Assembly: GCA_018332375.1 (NCBI GenBank)
Contig: BOPV01000001.1
Coordinates: 2,790,001 to 2,854,000, forward strand
Origin: Roseiterribacter gracilis
GTDB lineage: Bacteria; Pseudomonadota; Alphaproteobacteria; BOG-932; Roseiterribacteraceae
Length of the DNA: 64,000 nt
Direction of reading: 5' to 3'
Within the stretch, counting starts at the first letter, position 1. Every line of letters begins with the position of its first letter. The notes under the pieces are model-generated. The model was not told where the DNA came from and did no database searches. It saw only the letters and a list, made by a program, of their open reading frames with translations. Of the stretch, positions 26,456-37,275 are shown piece by piece. The position numbers and the translations under genes were made by a program.

Positions 26456-27673
26456 ATGACCGACGCAAGCAAACCCGCCGCTGCTGCAGGCCCGGTCGCC
26501 GATTTGCGCGTGATCGAAATGGGCCAGCTGATCGCGGGCCCCTTCTGCGGACAGTTATTTGCCGATTTCGGGGCGGAAGTGATCAAGGTGGAACCGCCCG
26601 GCGAGGGCGATCCGCTGCGCCAATGGGGTCAGCAGAAAATAGACGGCCAGTCGCTGTGGTGGCCGGTGATTGGACGCAACAAAAAATCGGTGACGCTGAA
26701 TCTGCGCGAAGCGGACGGCCAGGAGGTCATTCGCGAGCTCGTGAAGAAGAGCGACGTGCTGATCGAGAATTTCCGCCCCGGCACGCTCGAACGCTGGACG
26801 CTCGGCTACGAGCAGCTGCGCGCGATCAATCCGCGCCTGGTGATGATTCGCGTATCGGGCTTCGGCCAGACCGGGCCGCGCGCGCAAGAAGCGGGCTTCG
26901 GTGTGATCGGCGAAGCGATGGGCGGGCTGCGCCATGTCATCGGCGATCCCGATCGCCCGCCGGCCCGCGCCGGCATTTCGATCGGTGATTCGTTGGCCGC
27001 GACCTTCGCGTGCCTCGGCGGCATGATGGCGATCCATGCGCGCGGCCGCACCGGCCGCGGCCAAGTCGTCGACAGTGCGATCTACGAAGCGGTGCTGGCG
27101 ATGATGGAGTCGCTGGTCAGCGAATATGACAAGACCGGCTATATGCGCGAACGAACCGGCGCGACCTTGCCCAAGGTTGCACCGTCGAACGTCTATCCGT
27201 GCAGCGATGGAACGGTGCTGATCGCGGGCAACCAGGACAATGTCTTCCGCCGTCTGGCGCAAGGTATCGGCCAGCCCGAGCTCGCAACCGATCCGCGCTT
27301 TGCGACGCATGTGGAACGTGGTGAACGCCAGGCCGAACTCGACGCGATCATCGCCGCCTGGACGAAACTGCATACGATCGACCAGGTCATCGCAGTGATG
27401 AATGACAGCGGCGTGCCGGCCGGGAAGATTTATCGCCCGTCCGACATGATGGACGACCCGCATTTCAAAGCACGCGAGGCGATCGTGCGCGTCGCGCACA
27501 AAACATTCGGCGACGTGGCGATGCAGAATGTCGTACCGAAATTGTCGGAGACGCCAGGATCAGTCCGCAGCACGGGCCCCGAGCTGGGCGAACACAACGA
27601 CGAAATCTATCGGGGGTTGCTGGGCTTCGACGATGCCCGCCTCAACGATTTGAAATCGCGCGGCGTGATCTGA
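26456..27673 (+). CDS. Class III (CaiB/BaiF) CoA-transferase
   Basis: 405 residues with the family N-terminus DLRVIEMGQLIAGPFCGQLFADFGAEVIKVE, MIRVSGFGQTGPRAQ, the catalytic Asp near residue 178 (ISIGDSLAATFA) and GELGEHNDE-like segments at the C-terminus. It is the second class III enzyme in the window and is clearly more similar to general succinyl- or itaconate-type CoA-transferases than the one at 5,926. Placed head-to-head with the HMG-CoA-lyase-like gene, it may activate an acid that the lyase then splits. The acid is not predictable. Confidence 0.9.
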   Translation: MTDASKPAAAAGPVADLRVIEMGQLIAGPFCGQLFADFGAEVIKVEPPGEGDPLRQWGQQKIDGQSLWWPVIGRNKKSVTLNLREADGQEVIRELVKKSDVLIENFRPGTLERWTLGYEQLRAINPRLVMIRVSGFGQTGPRAQEAGFGVIGEAMGGLRHVIGDPDRPPARAGISIGDSLAATFACLGGMMAIHARGRTGRGQVVDSAIYEAVLAMMESLVSEYDKTGYMRERTGATLPKVAPSNVYPCSDGTVLIAGNQDNVFRRLAQGIGQPELATDPRFATHVERGERQAELDAIIAAWTKLHTIDQVIAVMNDSGVPAGKIYRPSDMMDDPHFKAREAIVRVAHKTFGDVAMQNVVPKLSETPGSVRSTGPELGEHNDEIYRGLLGFDDARLNDLKSRGVI

Positions 27674-27839
27674 ACAAATTCTAAACGCGGTTCGGCCGCA
27701 GCAAGCTGCAACTTGCGAAATCACACTGCGGATAAGGGTTTGCGCAATCCCCGGTGCAACTCTGCGAAAGTGATTTCGGCGCCACAGCCGTCCGCGGCGT
27801 TGTAGATTCGGTAACCAGAGGCGCGGACAATCCCGCTCC

Positions 27840-28670
27840 GTGAGCGAAGAACAAGCCAAACGTCCCGAAGCACGCCGTCGGCGTGCGCGCGCCCCGAAGA
27901 CACCGGGACCGTTCCCGCACGGATCGGATTGGACACGCCACTTCTTTGACGGGCTCGCCAACCGGTTCTGGCGCGCGGCCTTGCCGCCGCTTCTCTCTGA
28001 AGCAGAAGCGGCGTGGCTCGACGAACTCTTCAGCGAAACCACGCGCGGCAAAGCTCGCGCTTTGCTCGACGTACCGTGCGGTCACGGGCGGCATGCGATC
28101 GCGCTTGCAGCGCGCGGCTGGCGCGTCACCGGCGTCGATCTGTCGAACGAAGAACTCGACGCCGCGCGTGCAGCAACGCCGCAAGGCATGAAGATCACCT
28201 GGAAGGCGGGCGACATGGGCAAGCTGTCCTTGCCCGCCAAGCGTTTCGACGGCGCCTACTGCATGGGCAATTCGTTCGGCTATTTGTCGCTCGATCGTAT
28301 GCACAGCTTTGTCGCGACCGTCGCCAGCGCGTTGAAACAAGGCGCGCGTTTCGTCATCGACACGCCGATGGTCGCCGAAGCGATCTTGCCGAATCTCGAA
28401 GCCCGTACCTGGGTCGAAGCGGGCGGCGTGCATGCGATGATCGAAAACGGCTACGACGTCGCGACCTCGACCTTGGAAAGCCGCTTCACCTTCCTCGCCG
28501 ACGGTTCGGTCGAACGGAAGACAGCGTTCCACGCCGTGTACGGCATCGCCGAACTGTCGCGCATGTTGGCGCGGCACGGTCTTGCAGTGGAACGTCTGGA
28601 CGGCGGCCTCGACGGCACGCCGTTCCAGCTCGGCGACGCGCGTCTGTTGCTGGTCGCCGTAAAAATCTAA
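27840..28670 (+). CDS. Class I SAM-dependent methyltransferase
   Basis: 276 residues with a basic, Ala/Arg-rich N-terminus and a Rossmann methyltransferase core: motif I LLDVPCGHGRHAIALAARG, motif II VTGVDLSNEELDAAR, later FDGAYCMGNSFGYL and a C-terminal strand pair. The start used is GTG 27840. The substrate is unknown; the NSFGYL segment is common in small-molecule methyltransferases of this type. The 166 bases upstream have no recognised gene. The next gene is convergent and starts one base after its stop. Confidence 0.8.
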   Translation: MSEEQAKRPEARRRRARAPKTPGPFPHGSDWTRHFFDGLANRFWRAALPPLLSEAEAAWLDELFSETTRGKARALLDVPCGHGRHAIALAARGWRVTGVDLSNEELDAARAATPQGMKITWKAGDMGKLSLPAKRFDGAYCMGNSFGYLSLDRMHSFVATVASALKQGARFVIDTPMVAEAILPNLEARTWVEAGGVHAMIENGYDVATSTLESRFTFLADGSVERKTAFHAVYGIAELSRMLARHGLAVERLDGGLDGTPFQLGDARLLLVAVKI

Positions 28671-28671
28671 C

Positions 28672-29178
28672 TCAGGCGGTTTGCAACGGCTGGTGTGGCG
28701 GCAACGCTTTGCAGCGACGCCACATCACGTACGACCGGGTGAAGAGCAGTCCGACGACGAATGCCATACATCCGTCGGTAAAGACGCCAAACTGATTGCC
28801 GCCATCCAGCTTACGCAGCCCGAAACGCACCACGAACAAGACGCCGATCACCAGCAGCCCCTCAATTGTCGCGCGCGACATGATGTGGCCCGTGTCCGGG
28901 TCGCGATGTAGCAGGATGCTGCGCGCACGATACCAGCCTGCGACGGTGCCGAGCGCGAGGCCGATGACAACCGCGGCGGCAACGCCGGCCGTGAACGCAG
29001 CGCCGGTCATGTAGAAGCCGAAAATGAAGAACGCGACCGCCAGCAGGATCAGCACCGGCCACAGCACCAGGAAAGCCGGTCGCAGCCGCTGCGGTGTATT
29101 GCGCCGACTGAAGCGTATCGCAATCACCACCGCAATGATGATGAACGGCAGGTAGTCGCGCATGAATTCGGGAGTCAT
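28672..29178 (-). CDS. CcdC/DUF1453-like membrane protein
   Basis: 168 residues from ATG 29178, which overlaps the tusA stop (ATGA). Five hydrophobic helices are separated by short charged loops, with IRFSRRNTPQRLRP after the first and WYRARSILLHRDPDTGHIMSR in the middle. The RxxxLxxDPxTG loop and helix layout resemble the CcdC/DUF1453 family of small inner membrane proteins, without known activity. It is the last gene of the argG-deacetylase-tusA unit. Confidence 0.7.
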   Translation of the reverse strand: MTPEFMRDYLPFIIIAVVIAIRFSRRNTPQRLRPAFLVLWPVLILLAVAFFIFGFYMTGAAFTAGVAAAVVIGLALGTVAGWYRARSILLHRDPDTGHIMSRATIEGLLVIGVLFVVRFGLRKLDGGNQFGVFTDGCMAFVVGLLFTRSYVMWRRCKALPPHQPLQTA

Positions 29179-29423
29179 GTAGCCTTCTTCTTCTCGATCA
29201 GGAAAAACCAAACCGCTTCTTCGCGCCGCTCTTCGAGCAGCACGTTGCCAGATTGATGGCAGAAAACCGGAACGTCGAGCGCAGAAGCTGCGTCGGTCGA
29301 CATCAGCTCTAACCTGTCACCCGGCTGCATCTCGTTGAGCGCTTTGCGTGCTTTCAGCACGGGAAGCGGGCAGGTCAAGCCGGTTGCGTCGAGCTTGCGC
29401 ACGAGACTGCTAGCTGAGCGCAT
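29175..29423 (-). CDS. TusA-type sulfur carrier protein
   Basis: 82 residues from ATG 29423, which lies inside the end of the deacetylase gene (14-base overlap). The active-site motif LDATGLTCPLPVLKARKAL has the expected Cys18-Pro19 of TusA/SirA proteins, which relay persulfide sulfur for tRNA thiolation or other sulfur-transfer paths. Position between a deacetylase and a membrane protein is unusual for tusA proper, so a general sulfur carrier role is safer than the gene name. Confidence 0.88.
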   Translation of the reverse strand: MRSASSLVRKLDATGLTCPLPVLKARKALNEMQPGDRLELMSTDAASALDVPVFCHQSGNVLLEERREEAVWFFLIEKKKAT

Positions 29424-30318
29424 CCAGATGTGCGGCAACGCCGCCTTCGAGACCTTCGAGGTCGTAGCCACCTTCGAGCATCGACACGACGCGGCCTTGC
29501 GCGTGGCGCTTGGCGACGTCGCGCATCGCGCGCGTGACCCAGAAGAAGTCTTCGTCGTCGAGCATCAGATTGGCCAACGGATCGCGGCGATGCGCGTCGA
29601 AGCCGGCCGACAGAATCACCAGCTCGGGACGAAACGCATCGAGCGCGGGGATCACCGTTGATTCGTACGCAGCCCGAAATGCCGGCCCTTGCGTGCCGGC
29701 GCGCAACGGCACGTTCACGACGTTGCCGTCGATGCCGGTTTCGCTCGGCGCACCGGTACCGGGATAGAGCGGCCATTCGTGGCTGGAGGCGTAGAACAGG
29801 CGCGGCTCGCGATAGGCAGTTGCCTGCGTGCCGTTGCCGTGATGCACGTCGAAATCGACGATCGCGACGCGCGTCAGCCCGTGTGCGTCGAGCGCATGCA
29901 GCGCGCCAACCGCTGCGTTGTTGAACAGGCAGAACCCCATCGCGCGATCGGGTTCGGCGTGATGACCGGGCGGCCGCACGGCGCAAAAGGCCGTGTCGGC
30001 TTCGCCGCCAAGAACTGCCTCGACCGCAGCGACGGCTGCGCCGGCAGCGGCGCGTGCCGCCTTTGCCGACATCGGCGACACGATCGTGTCGGCGTCCAAT
30101 GCTGCACGACCATTTGCAGGAATCGAAGCGAACAGCCGCGCGATGTATGACTCGTCATGCACGCGCGCGAGCTGTTCGTCGGTGGCGTCGGGCGCGTCGC
30201 GGCGCGGTTCGGGACGATGCCCGATCGCGCGCGCGACCGCTTCCAACCGCGCCGGCCGCTCCGGATGGTGCGGGCCGGTATCGTGTTCGCGGAAGGAATC
30301 GTGCCCGAAGATGATCAC
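29410..30318 (-). CDS. Histone deacetylase family (AcuC/acetylpolyamine amidohydrolase-like) protein
   Basis: Zinc-dependent deacetylase of 302 residues. Conserved blocks are [32 protein letters not shown] with the catalytic His pair, [15 protein letters not shown] with zinc-binding Asp and His, [13 protein letters not shown] with the third Asp, and [13 protein letters not shown]. Bacterial members remove acetyl groups from small molecules such as polyamines or from acetylated proteins. The GTG start overlaps the argG stop (GTGA), so it is translated with argG. Confidence 0.92.
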   Translation of the reverse strand: MIIFGHDSFREHDTGPHHPERPARLEAVARAIGHRPEPRRDAPDATDEQLARVHDESYIARLFASIPANGRAALDADTIVSPMSAKAARAAAGAAVAAVEAVLGGEADTAFCAVRPPGHHAEPDRAMGFCLFNNAAVGALHALDAHGLTRVAIVDFDVHHGNGTQATAYREPRLFYASSHEWPLYPGTGAPSETGIDGNVVNVPLRAGTQGPAFRAAYESTVIPALDAFRPELVILSAGFDAHRRDPLANLMLDDEDFFWVTRAMRDVAKRHAQGRVVSMLEGGYDLEGLEGGVAAHLDALS

Positions 30319-31541
30319 GCCGGCTTGCGCCCCGCCATTGCGGCCAGACGCAGACGCAACGCTTGCAGCTTGATGAAGCCGGCGGCGTCGGTCTGGTCGT
30401 AGACCGCGTCTTCTTCGAACGTGACGTAGTCCATGCGGTAAAGCGAGTTGGGCGACTTGCGGCCAACCACCTGCACCGAACCTTTGAACAGTTTCAGCCG
30501 CACCGTGCCGTTGACGCGTTCCTGCGTCTGGTCGATCAGCGCCTGCAGCGCTTCGCGTTCGGGCGAATACCAGAAGCCGTTGTAAATCAGCTCGGCGTAG
30601 CGCGGCATCAGGTCGTCTTTGAGATGCATCGCACCGCGATCGAGCGTGATGCTTTCAATGCCGCGATGCGCCGCCAGCCAGATCGTGCCGCCCGGCGTTT
30701 CGTACACGCCGCGCGACTTCATGCCGACGAAACGGTTCTCGACCAAGTCGAGACGGCCGATGCCGTTTGCACCGCCAAGTTCGTTGAGCTTGGTCAGCAT
30801 CGCAGCGGGCGACAGGCGCTTGCCGTCGACCGCAACCGGATCGCCCTTTTCGAATTCGATTTCGACATAGGTCGGCGTGTTCGGCGCCAGCATCGGATCG
30901 ACCGAGCGCGTGAACATCTTTTCTTCGGCTTCGATCCACGGATCTTCGAGCGCGCGACCTTCGTACGAGATGTGCAGCAGGTTCGCGTCGGTCGAGTATG
31001 GCGGCTCGCCTTCTTTGCCGCGCGGAATCGGAATCTGATGCTGCTCGGCATATTCGATCAGCTTGGTGCGGCTGTTGAGATCCCATTCGCGCCACGGCGC
31101 CACGACCTTCACGTCAGGCTGCAGCGCGTAGTAGGTCAGTTCGAAGCGAACCTGATCGTTGCCTTTGCCGGTAGCGCCATGCGCGACCGCGTCGGCGCCG
31201 ACCTGGCGCGCGATTTCGATCTGGCGTTTTGCGATCAGCGGACGCGCGATCGACGTGCCCAGCAGATACGTGCCTTCGTACAGCGTGTTGGCGCGGAACA
31301 TCGGCATGACGAAGTCACGCACGAACTCTTCGCGCAGATCGTCGATGAAAATCTCTTTGACGCCGAACAGCTCGGCCTTGCGGCGCGCCGGTTCCAGTTC
31401 TTCGCCCTGGCCGAGATCAGCGGTGAAGGTCACCACCTCGCACGCGTAGGTTTCCTGCAGCCACCGCAGGATGACGGACGTGTCCAACCCGCCCGAAAAT
31501 GCGAGTACAACCTTCTTTACGTCTTTGGTTTTGCCGGCCAT
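30315..31541 (-). CDS. argG: Argininosuccinate synthase
   Basis: Joins citrulline and aspartate with ATP in arginine biosynthesis. The 408 residues from ATG 31541 begin with the PP-loop [18 protein letters not shown], followed by [36 protein letters not shown] and the C-terminal [22 protein letters not shown]. Length and motifs are typical of the bacterial type. It is the first gene of a tight minus-strand set with the deacetylase, tusA-type and membrane protein genes. Confidence 0.97.
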   Translation of the reverse strand: MAGKTKDVKKVVLAFSGGLDTSVILRWLQETYACEVVTFTADLGQGEELEPARRKAELFGVKEIFIDDLREEFVRDFVMPMFRANTLYEGTYLLGTSIARPLIAKRQIEIARQVGADAVAHGATGKGNDQVRFELTYYALQPDVKVVAPWREWDLNSRTKLIEYAEQHQIPIPRGKEGEPPYSTDANLLHISYEGRALEDPWIEAEEKMFTRSVDPMLAPNTPTYVEIEFEKGDPVAVDGKRLSPAAMLTKLNELGGANGIGRLDLVENRFVGMKSRGVYETPGGTIWLAAHRGIESITLDRGAMHLKDDLMPRYAELIYNGFWYSPEREALQALIDQTQERVNGTVRLKLFKGSVQVVGRKSPNSLYRMDYVTFEEDAVYDQTDAAGFIKLQALRLRLAAMAGRKPA

Positions 31542-31631
31542 CGCCTGTGCTTTCTTGTCCCACTGGTCCCGAAGGCGCGGACGATACTTTCCTGATGTCG
31601 GCAATCCAACCCGGCGAAGGAGCGCAGAGCC

Positions 31632-31883
31632 ATGCGAATCTTGATCGTCGTCCTATCCCTGGTGGCCATGCTGGTCCTGGCGGTCTGGGCCGGTTGGGAC
31701 GTTGTGGCTGGTCTGGTCGGGGGCGAAATGAGCCCGGCCGGTTGGGCCGCCGCCATCATCGGCACGATTCTGACGATTGCGCTGGGATCGGGGCTGATGC
31801 TGTTGGTCTTCTATTCCTCGCGCCGCGGCTATGACGACCGCGTCGAGGAAGCGACGCACGGGGTTACGAGCGAGGAGCCCTGA
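31632..31883 (+). CDS. Small two-helix membrane protein (83 aa)
   Basis: AAGGAG lies ten bases before ATG 31632. Two membrane helices (about 3-23 and 38-60) are followed by an acidic, soluble tail with [11 protein letters not shown]. No family recognised. It is divergent from argG, and its last 20 bases overlap the convergent 76-residue membrane protein gene. A real gene is likely given the ribosome site and the clear helices, but the role is unknown. Confidence 0.65.
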   Translation: MRILIVVLSLVAMLVLAVWAGWDVVAGLVGGEMSPAGWAAAIIGTILTIALGSGLMLLVFYSSRRGYDDRVEEATHGVTSEEP

Positions 31884-32094
31884 CGGGCCAGCGTCCGAGC
31901 GCCCACCACCACAGCAGCGGCAAGCCGACATAGGGCACGACGAAGGCCAGACCCCAGACCGGCGACCGTCCCGCTTTGCCGGCGACGACGCCGAACATGC
32001 ACAAGGTCCAGCCGATCAGCGCCGCCACGATCAGATAGGCCGCCCAATCGGGCAGCGCGCCGAGCAATTCGAATTGCTGCAAATACGGCGGCAT
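31864..32094 (-). CDS. Small membrane protein (76 aa), tandem paralogue 2
   Basis: ATG 32094 touches the stop of the next gene upstream (TGATG). Two membrane helices; the second part reads [30 protein letters not shown]. The same pattern (small polar step, W, hydrophobic run, P-x-x-G-x-PL, AL-x-x-WP) occurs in the 78-residue protein directly upstream, so the two look like a tandem duplication that has diverged. Function unknown; such proteins resemble small phospholipase-D-N-terminal or PLDc_N-like membrane pieces only loosely. Confidence 0.6.
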   Translation of the reverse strand: MPPYLQQFELLGALPDWAAYLIVAALIGWTLCMFGVVAGKAGRSPVWGLAFVVPYVGLPLLWWWALGRWPVRAPRS

Positions 32095-32322
32095 CAGTAG
32101 CTGCGCTTCTTTTTGCGATCGTCGACGCGCCACAGCTCTTTCGGACGCGACGGCCACGGCTTGAGCGCCAACACCGTGCCGATCAACGGCCAGCCGAACA
32201 CCGGGATCAGCACCAACGCCGACCACGCCATCGCCAATCCCGCACGGCGCGCGATCAGCGCCAGGGCGGGAAGTGCGATTGCGGCGACGAGGAAATGAAC
32301 CAGCAGCGGGTCGCTGAAAAAA

Positions 32323-32330
<8 letters not shown>
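32094..32330 (-). CDS. Small membrane protein (78 aa), tandem paralogue 1
   Basis: Two hydrophobic helices (about 9-25 and 33-55), the second reading [22 protein letters not shown] followed by [11 protein letters not shown] and a basic tail DDRKKKRSY. It shares the P-x-x-G-x-PL...WP pattern with the next protein downstream. The start at 32330 overlaps the end of rlmN by eight bases, so it is the distal part of the ialB-rlmN transcript. Function unknown. Confidence 0.6.
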
Positions 32331-33446
<1,116 letters not shown>

Positions 33447-33447
<1 letters not shown>

Positions 33448-33983
33448 CACTTCTTCTTCTTCGACGTCTTCTTCGGCGCAGCGCCGCCGGTGCAGCTTTT
33501 ATCCAGCGCGTCGAACGCCGCCGCCGCACCACCCAAACTGAAATTATCGACCTGCGCCGCGCCGTCTTTGGTCGTGCCGGTGAACGCCAACAGACCCGAC
33601 GTGCGGATCGCCTCGACCAGACGGGGATCGTCGGCGTCGGCGGCCCAGGCCGTGTCGCCCTGGGTATAGAGGGTGAACTGCTTGCCACCCACCGAAACCA
33701 GCGCAGTGGAGCGGTCTTTAAACGTATATCCGGGCAGAACCGAGACGACGCCCCGCGTCTTTTCGCCCGGGCGGTGGGTGATCATGACCCAGCCGGTGCG
33801 CTTGGGCGCCCCATTCGTCGACGGCGGCAGCTTGGCCGCAGCATAGCAAACCGGGCCGCCTTTTTCGCGATAGGAATAGATCGACCAGTCGCCATACGTG
33901 CCTTTGGGCACAGGCTCGGTCTGCGCCTGCGCCAAGGCGGGGACGAGAAAAGCGGCGAGAACGAGCGAGGCGTACCGAAACAT
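33447..33983 (-). CDS. Invasion-associated locus B (IalB) family periplasmic protein
   Basis: 178 residues with a Sec signal peptide ([20 protein letters not shown]) and the IalB domain: [65 protein letters not shown] and [19 protein letters not shown]. The C-terminus is a lysine-rich tail (KKTSKKKK). Family members are periplasmic, of unclear molecular role. It is translationally coupled to rlmN (TGATG), a frequent arrangement in alphaproteobacteria. Confidence 0.9.
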
Positions 33984-33992
33984 CGCCGGAAA

Positions 33993-34703
33993 TTAGCGAC
34001 GCCTGGCCTCTGATCCAAGCAATGTGAAATTCCCGCCAAGCCGGGCCAGCATGCGGCGCCAGCGTGGCGGACGGCGCAGCGCCAGACGAAACTCGCGTGC
34101 GGTCCGTACAAATGAGACCGACACTGGCGGCACCGTTTCGATCCGCGGTGCAACGCGCGCTAGCACGCAATGGACCCAGCGCTGCAACGGCGCCTGCACC
34201 GGGCGCGCAGCACCACCGGGCAGAAGAACCGAAAGCCAGGTCGCTGGATTCGGCTCGTCGCCGAACAGAAACCGGTCGGGCGCACCGGACAGGCGCGCAA
34301 AGTCGAGCGCTTCGTCGCCGTCCATCTCCAACATCGCGACGGCGTGCTGCAACGGCAGGAACAGTCCCGCGTCGCGCAGCAGCGCAAATTCACGGTCGGT
34401 TTGCAGCTTGGCCCACAGACGATGCAGCGCGCGTTTCGATTGCGCCAACGGATCGCCGCACGCGATCCACGCATCGGCACCACGATGCAACACTTCGCAC
34501 TGGCCGTTCTGCACGCGCCAACGCGACGCTTTGCATTCGATCACCGCAAGACCGCGCGCTGCGTGCAAAACAAGAACATCAATTTGCCGCGCGAACGGAT
34601 CGTCGTCGGTCGCAACGTCGTGCAGCACGAGATATTCGCTGCCAAGCGCGGCGCGCAACCGCGCCACGACAGCTTCTTCGTGTGCACGGCCTGACGAATT
34701 CAT
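33993..34703 (-). CDS. NERD (nuclease-related) domain protein
   Basis: 236 residues from ATG 34703, overlapping the RNA methylase stop (ATGA). The first 120 residues are a NERD domain: AHEEAVVARLRAALGSEYLVLHDV, the restriction-like core QIDVLVLHAARGLAVIECKASRW (D, E-x-K) and DPLAQSKRALHRLWAKL. The C-terminal half is basic and has no recognised domain. NERD proteins are predicted nucleases or DNA-associated proteins, often of unknown role. An upstream arginine-rich extension in the same frame is shadow. Confidence 0.8.
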   Translation of the reverse strand: MNSSGRAHEEAVVARLRAALGSEYLVLHDVATDDDPFARQIDVLVLHAARGLAVIECKASRWRVQNGQCEVLHRGADAWIACGDPLAQSKRALHRLWAKLQTDREFALLRDAGLFLPLQHAVAMLEMDGDEALDFARLSGAPDRFLFGDEPNPATWLSVLLPGGAARPVQAPLQRWVHCVLARVAPRIETVPPVSVSFVRTAREFRLALRRPPRWRRMLARLGGNFTLLGSEARRR

Positions 34704-35209
34704 GCAGTGCGGACGGGACCGCCGACGCGCACGGGACGTTCGGCCCAACTGCCGAGGCTGATCATGCGGTCGTACAAAACGATCGCGCCGGCGACGCCGA
34801 CATTGACGCAGAATTTGGTCGGGATCTTCACCACGTGATCGCAGCGCGCGACCAGCGCGGGCGTCAAGGATCCACGTTCGCGCCCCAACACATAGGCGGC
34901 GCGCAACGGATGCCGGAATTGCGGCAGATCGACTGCATCGTCGGTCAGCTCGACACCGACCAGCACGCAGCCTTGCGGCAAAGTCAGTTCGGCCGCCGTG
35001 TTCCATTGATAGAACGGCAGATGCAGCGCCGCGTCCGACGTATCGGATTGGCGCAGCCCGTCGAAATCGACGCTGGGATTGACCGCGAAAAAGAAACTGG
35101 CGCCGAACGCATGCGCCGATCGCATCAGGTTGCCGGCATTTTGCGGCTTGCTGATCGATTCGACGCCGACACCAAAAAATCCACGTTGAGGCTGCATGGG
35201 CCGGACCAT
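34700..35209 (-). CDS. SpoU/TrmH-family RNA 2'-O-methyltransferase
   Basis: SPOUT-fold methyltransferase with motifs KPQNAGNLMRSAHAFGAS (motif 1), AAYVLGRERGSLTPALVARCD (motif 2) and KIPTKFCVNVGVAGAIVLYDRM (motif 3, knot region). ATG 35209 has GGAGG ten bases upstream; ATG 35197 is the other option. About 169 residues, a compact member without an N-terminal RNA-binding domain, so the RNA site is unknown. The gene is divergent from a membrane protein with 56 bases between starts. Confidence 0.85.
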   Translation of the reverse strand: MVRPMQPQRGFFGVGVESISKPQNAGNLMRSAHAFGASFFFAVNPSVDFDGLRQSDTSDAALHLPFYQWNTAAELTLPQGCVLVGVELTDDAVDLPQFRHPLRAAYVLGRERGSLTPALVARCDHVVKIPTKFCVNVGVAGAIVLYDRMISLGSWAERPVRVGGPVRTA

Positions 35210-35265
35210 GCCCAAAGCGCCTCCAAGATGGAACGGGGGGCGCTGTCGCGGCCTTCTCCCTATCC

Positions 35266-35817
35266 ATGAACCCAACTTCCGTCACCGGACGTCTCAGCTG
35301 GGGCGCCGTGCTGGCCGGCGCCGCCTTCAGCACCGCGATCCTGGTGGCGCTGCACCCGATCTGCAGCAGGCTCGGCCTTGTCTGGGTGATCGCAACCGTC
35401 CTGGCACTGGCGGCCGGCGCCTATCTGGCTGCGCGAATTTCGCGCCAGAGCGGCGCGCTGCACGGCGTCACTGTCTGGGCCGTCGTTGTCGTCGCAACCA
35501 ACCTGTCACTGATCCCGCTGGCTGCGCGCAGCGACCCAGGAATCGCAGCGATGCTCGCACGTGCCGACAGTCCGGACGGCGTGCAGCTGCAGTTGCGGCA
35601 ATTGATGGCCAATCCGTCGAGCGTCGACCGCGCGTCGCTGACGCGCGCGATGGCGGCGCAAGCCGGCATTCCCGAAGATCAGGCGACCGCGCGCCTGGAA
35701 CAGTTTGAATCGCAGGCGCGCAGCAGCACGCTGTGGACGTTCGCAGCCTTGCTTGCAGGTCTTGCTGCCGCCTGGTTCGGCGGCATCCGCGGCGCCAGAG
35801 AAACGTTCCGCGCTTAA
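35266..35817 (+). CDS. Four-helix membrane protein of unknown function (183 aa)
   Basis: The protein has a first hydrophobic pair (residues about 12-30 and 38-57), a third helix (about 68-83) and a last one near 155-173, with an amphipathic soluble loop of about 65 residues between the third and fourth ([39 protein letters not shown]). The general layout, [16 protein letters not shown] at the start and a small last helix, resembles uncharacterised PhnA-like or TIGR04086-like proteins. No motif gives a function. Its last four bases overlap the convergent scoB gene. Confidence 0.65.
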   Translation: MNPTSVTGRLSWGAVLAGAAFSTAILVALHPICSRLGLVWVIATVLALAAGAYLAARISRQSGALHGVTVWAVVVVATNLSLIPLAARSDPGIAAMLARADSPDGVQLQLRQLMANPSSVDRASLTRAMAAQAGIPEDQATARLEQFESQARSSTLWTFAALLAGLAAAWFGGIRGARETFRA

Positions 35818-36473
35818 GCGGCCTGCTGGCCGATCGCGACGTCGAACGGCGCGTCGGTCTTGGCGCGGATTTCGTCGACCGTCACGCCGGTTGCGGTTTC
35901 GAGCAGACGCGGCGTCTTCCCGCCACGCTTGTCGAGTTCGAACACGCCGAGATCGGTGATGACGATGTCGACCACGCCGGTGCCGGTCAGCGGCAGATTG
36001 CACGCCTTGAGCAATTTCGGCGCGCCGGTCTTCTCGACATGCTCCATCACGACGACGACGCGCTTGACGCCGGCGACGAGATCCATCGCGCCGCCCATGC
36101 CCTTCACCATTTTGCCGGGCACCATCCAATTGGCGAGATCGCCATTGGCTGCAACCTGCATGGCGCCGAGAATCGACAGATCGATATGCCCGCCGCGGAT
36201 CATGCCGAACGAGTCGGCGCTGCTGAAATAGCTCGATTCCGGCAATGCGCTCACGGTCTGTTTGCCGGCATTGATCAAGTCGGCGTCGACTTCGTCGTCG
36301 AACGGAAACGGGCCGATGCCCAACATGCCGTTCTCGGATTGCAGCGTCACTTTCATGCCGGCGGGCACGTAGTTCGCAACCAAGGTCGGAATGCCGATGC
36401 CGAGATTGACGTAGAAACCGTCGCGCAATTCTTTGGCGGCGCGCGCCGCAATGTCGTCGCGAGTCCAAGCCAT
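35814..36473 (-). CDS. 3-oxoacid CoA-transferase subunit B
   Basis: 219 residues. The catalytic glutamate is in [14 protein letters not shown], with [17 protein letters not shown] and [23 protein letters not shown], the typical B-subunit blocks of succinyl-CoA:3-ketoacid CoA-transferase. Together with subunit A, whose stop lies one base before this start, it activates acetoacetate or a related keto acid with succinyl-CoA or acetyl-CoA. It could use the acetoacetate made by the HMG-CoA lyase. The AtoA/ScoB distinction is not resolved. Confidence 0.93.
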   Translation of the reverse strand: MAWTRDDIAARAAKELRDGFYVNLGIGIPTLVANYVPAGMKVTLQSENGMLGIGPFPFDDEVDADLINAGKQTVSALPESSYFSSADSFGMIRGGHIDLSILGAMQVAANGDLANWMVPGKMVKGMGGAMDLVAGVKRVVVVMEHVEKTGAPKLLKACNLPLTGTGVVDIVITDLGVFELDKRGGKTPRLLETATGVTVDEIRAKTDAPFDVAIGQQAA

Positions 36474-36474
36474 G

Positions 36475-37185
36475 TTATGCGGCCTCCCGCTTGCGGGTCG
36501 TTCGTTGTTCGATGCGCTTCTCGAATTTTCCTTCGAGAATGCGCTGCACGAAAATACCGGGCGTGTGGATGCCGTCGGGATCGAGCGAGCCGACCGGCAC
36601 CATATGCTCGACTTCGGCGACGGTGATCTTGCCCGCGGTCGCCATCATCGGATTGAAATTCCGCGCCGTCTTTCGATAGACGAGGTTGCCTTCTTCATCG
36701 CCCTTCCAGGCTTTGACGATCGACAGGTCGGCGACGATGCCGCGTTCCATCACGTATTTGCGGCCGTCGAATTCGCGCACTTCCTTGCCGTCTGCGACCT
36801 GCGTACCGACGCCGGTTGCGGTGAAGAAAGCGGGAATACCGGCGCCACCGGCGCGAATACGTTCCGCTAGTGTCCCTTGCGGATTGAATTCGATCTCAAG
36901 CTCGCCTTTGAGATAGAGCTCGGCGAACAATTTGTTCTCGCCGACATAGGACGAGATCATCTTTTTGACCTGTCGCGTTTCGAGCAGCTTGCCGAGGCCG
37001 AACCCGTCGACGCCGGCATTGTTCGACACAATGGTCAGGTTCTTCACGCCGCTGGCGACCAGCGCGTCGATCAGGTTTTCGGGAATGCCGCACAGGCCGA
37101 ACCCGCCGGCCATGATGGTCATGCCATCGAACAATGCGCCGTCGAGCGCCGTCCGCGCGTCCGTCACGAGTTTCCGCGATGCCAT
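36475..37185 (-). CDS. 3-oxoacid CoA-transferase subunit A
   Basis: 236 residues beginning [42 protein letters not shown]; the [10 protein letters not shown] loop is the A-subunit signature. Other blocks are [32 protein letters not shown] and [20 protein letters not shown]. Forms a heterotetramer with subunit B, encoded one base downstream. Enzyme for interconverting CoA esters of short keto acids. Confidence 0.93.
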   Translation of the reverse strand: MASRKLVTDARTALDGALFDGMTIMAGGFGLCGIPENLIDALVASGVKNLTIVSNNAGVDGFGLGKLLETRQVKKMISSYVGENKLFAELYLKGELEIEFNPQGTLAERIRAGGAGIPAFFTATGVGTQVADGKEVREFDGRKYVMERGIVADLSIVKAWKGDEEGNLVYRKTARNFNPMMATAGKITVAEVEHMVPVGSLDPDGIHTPGIFVQRILEGKFEKRIEQRTTRKREAA

Positions 37186-37275
37186 CCCGAGCCCTCGATC
37201 TTCGTGGAGCTGGGTCCGTAGCCGTTTGCGGCACGTGGCGTCAATTCATCAGACGATGAATCTCGCGCAGGTCGG

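Noticed and set aside
30363..31595. 410-codon frame opposite argG
   Set aside because: Antisense shadow of a well-identified gene, without motifs.
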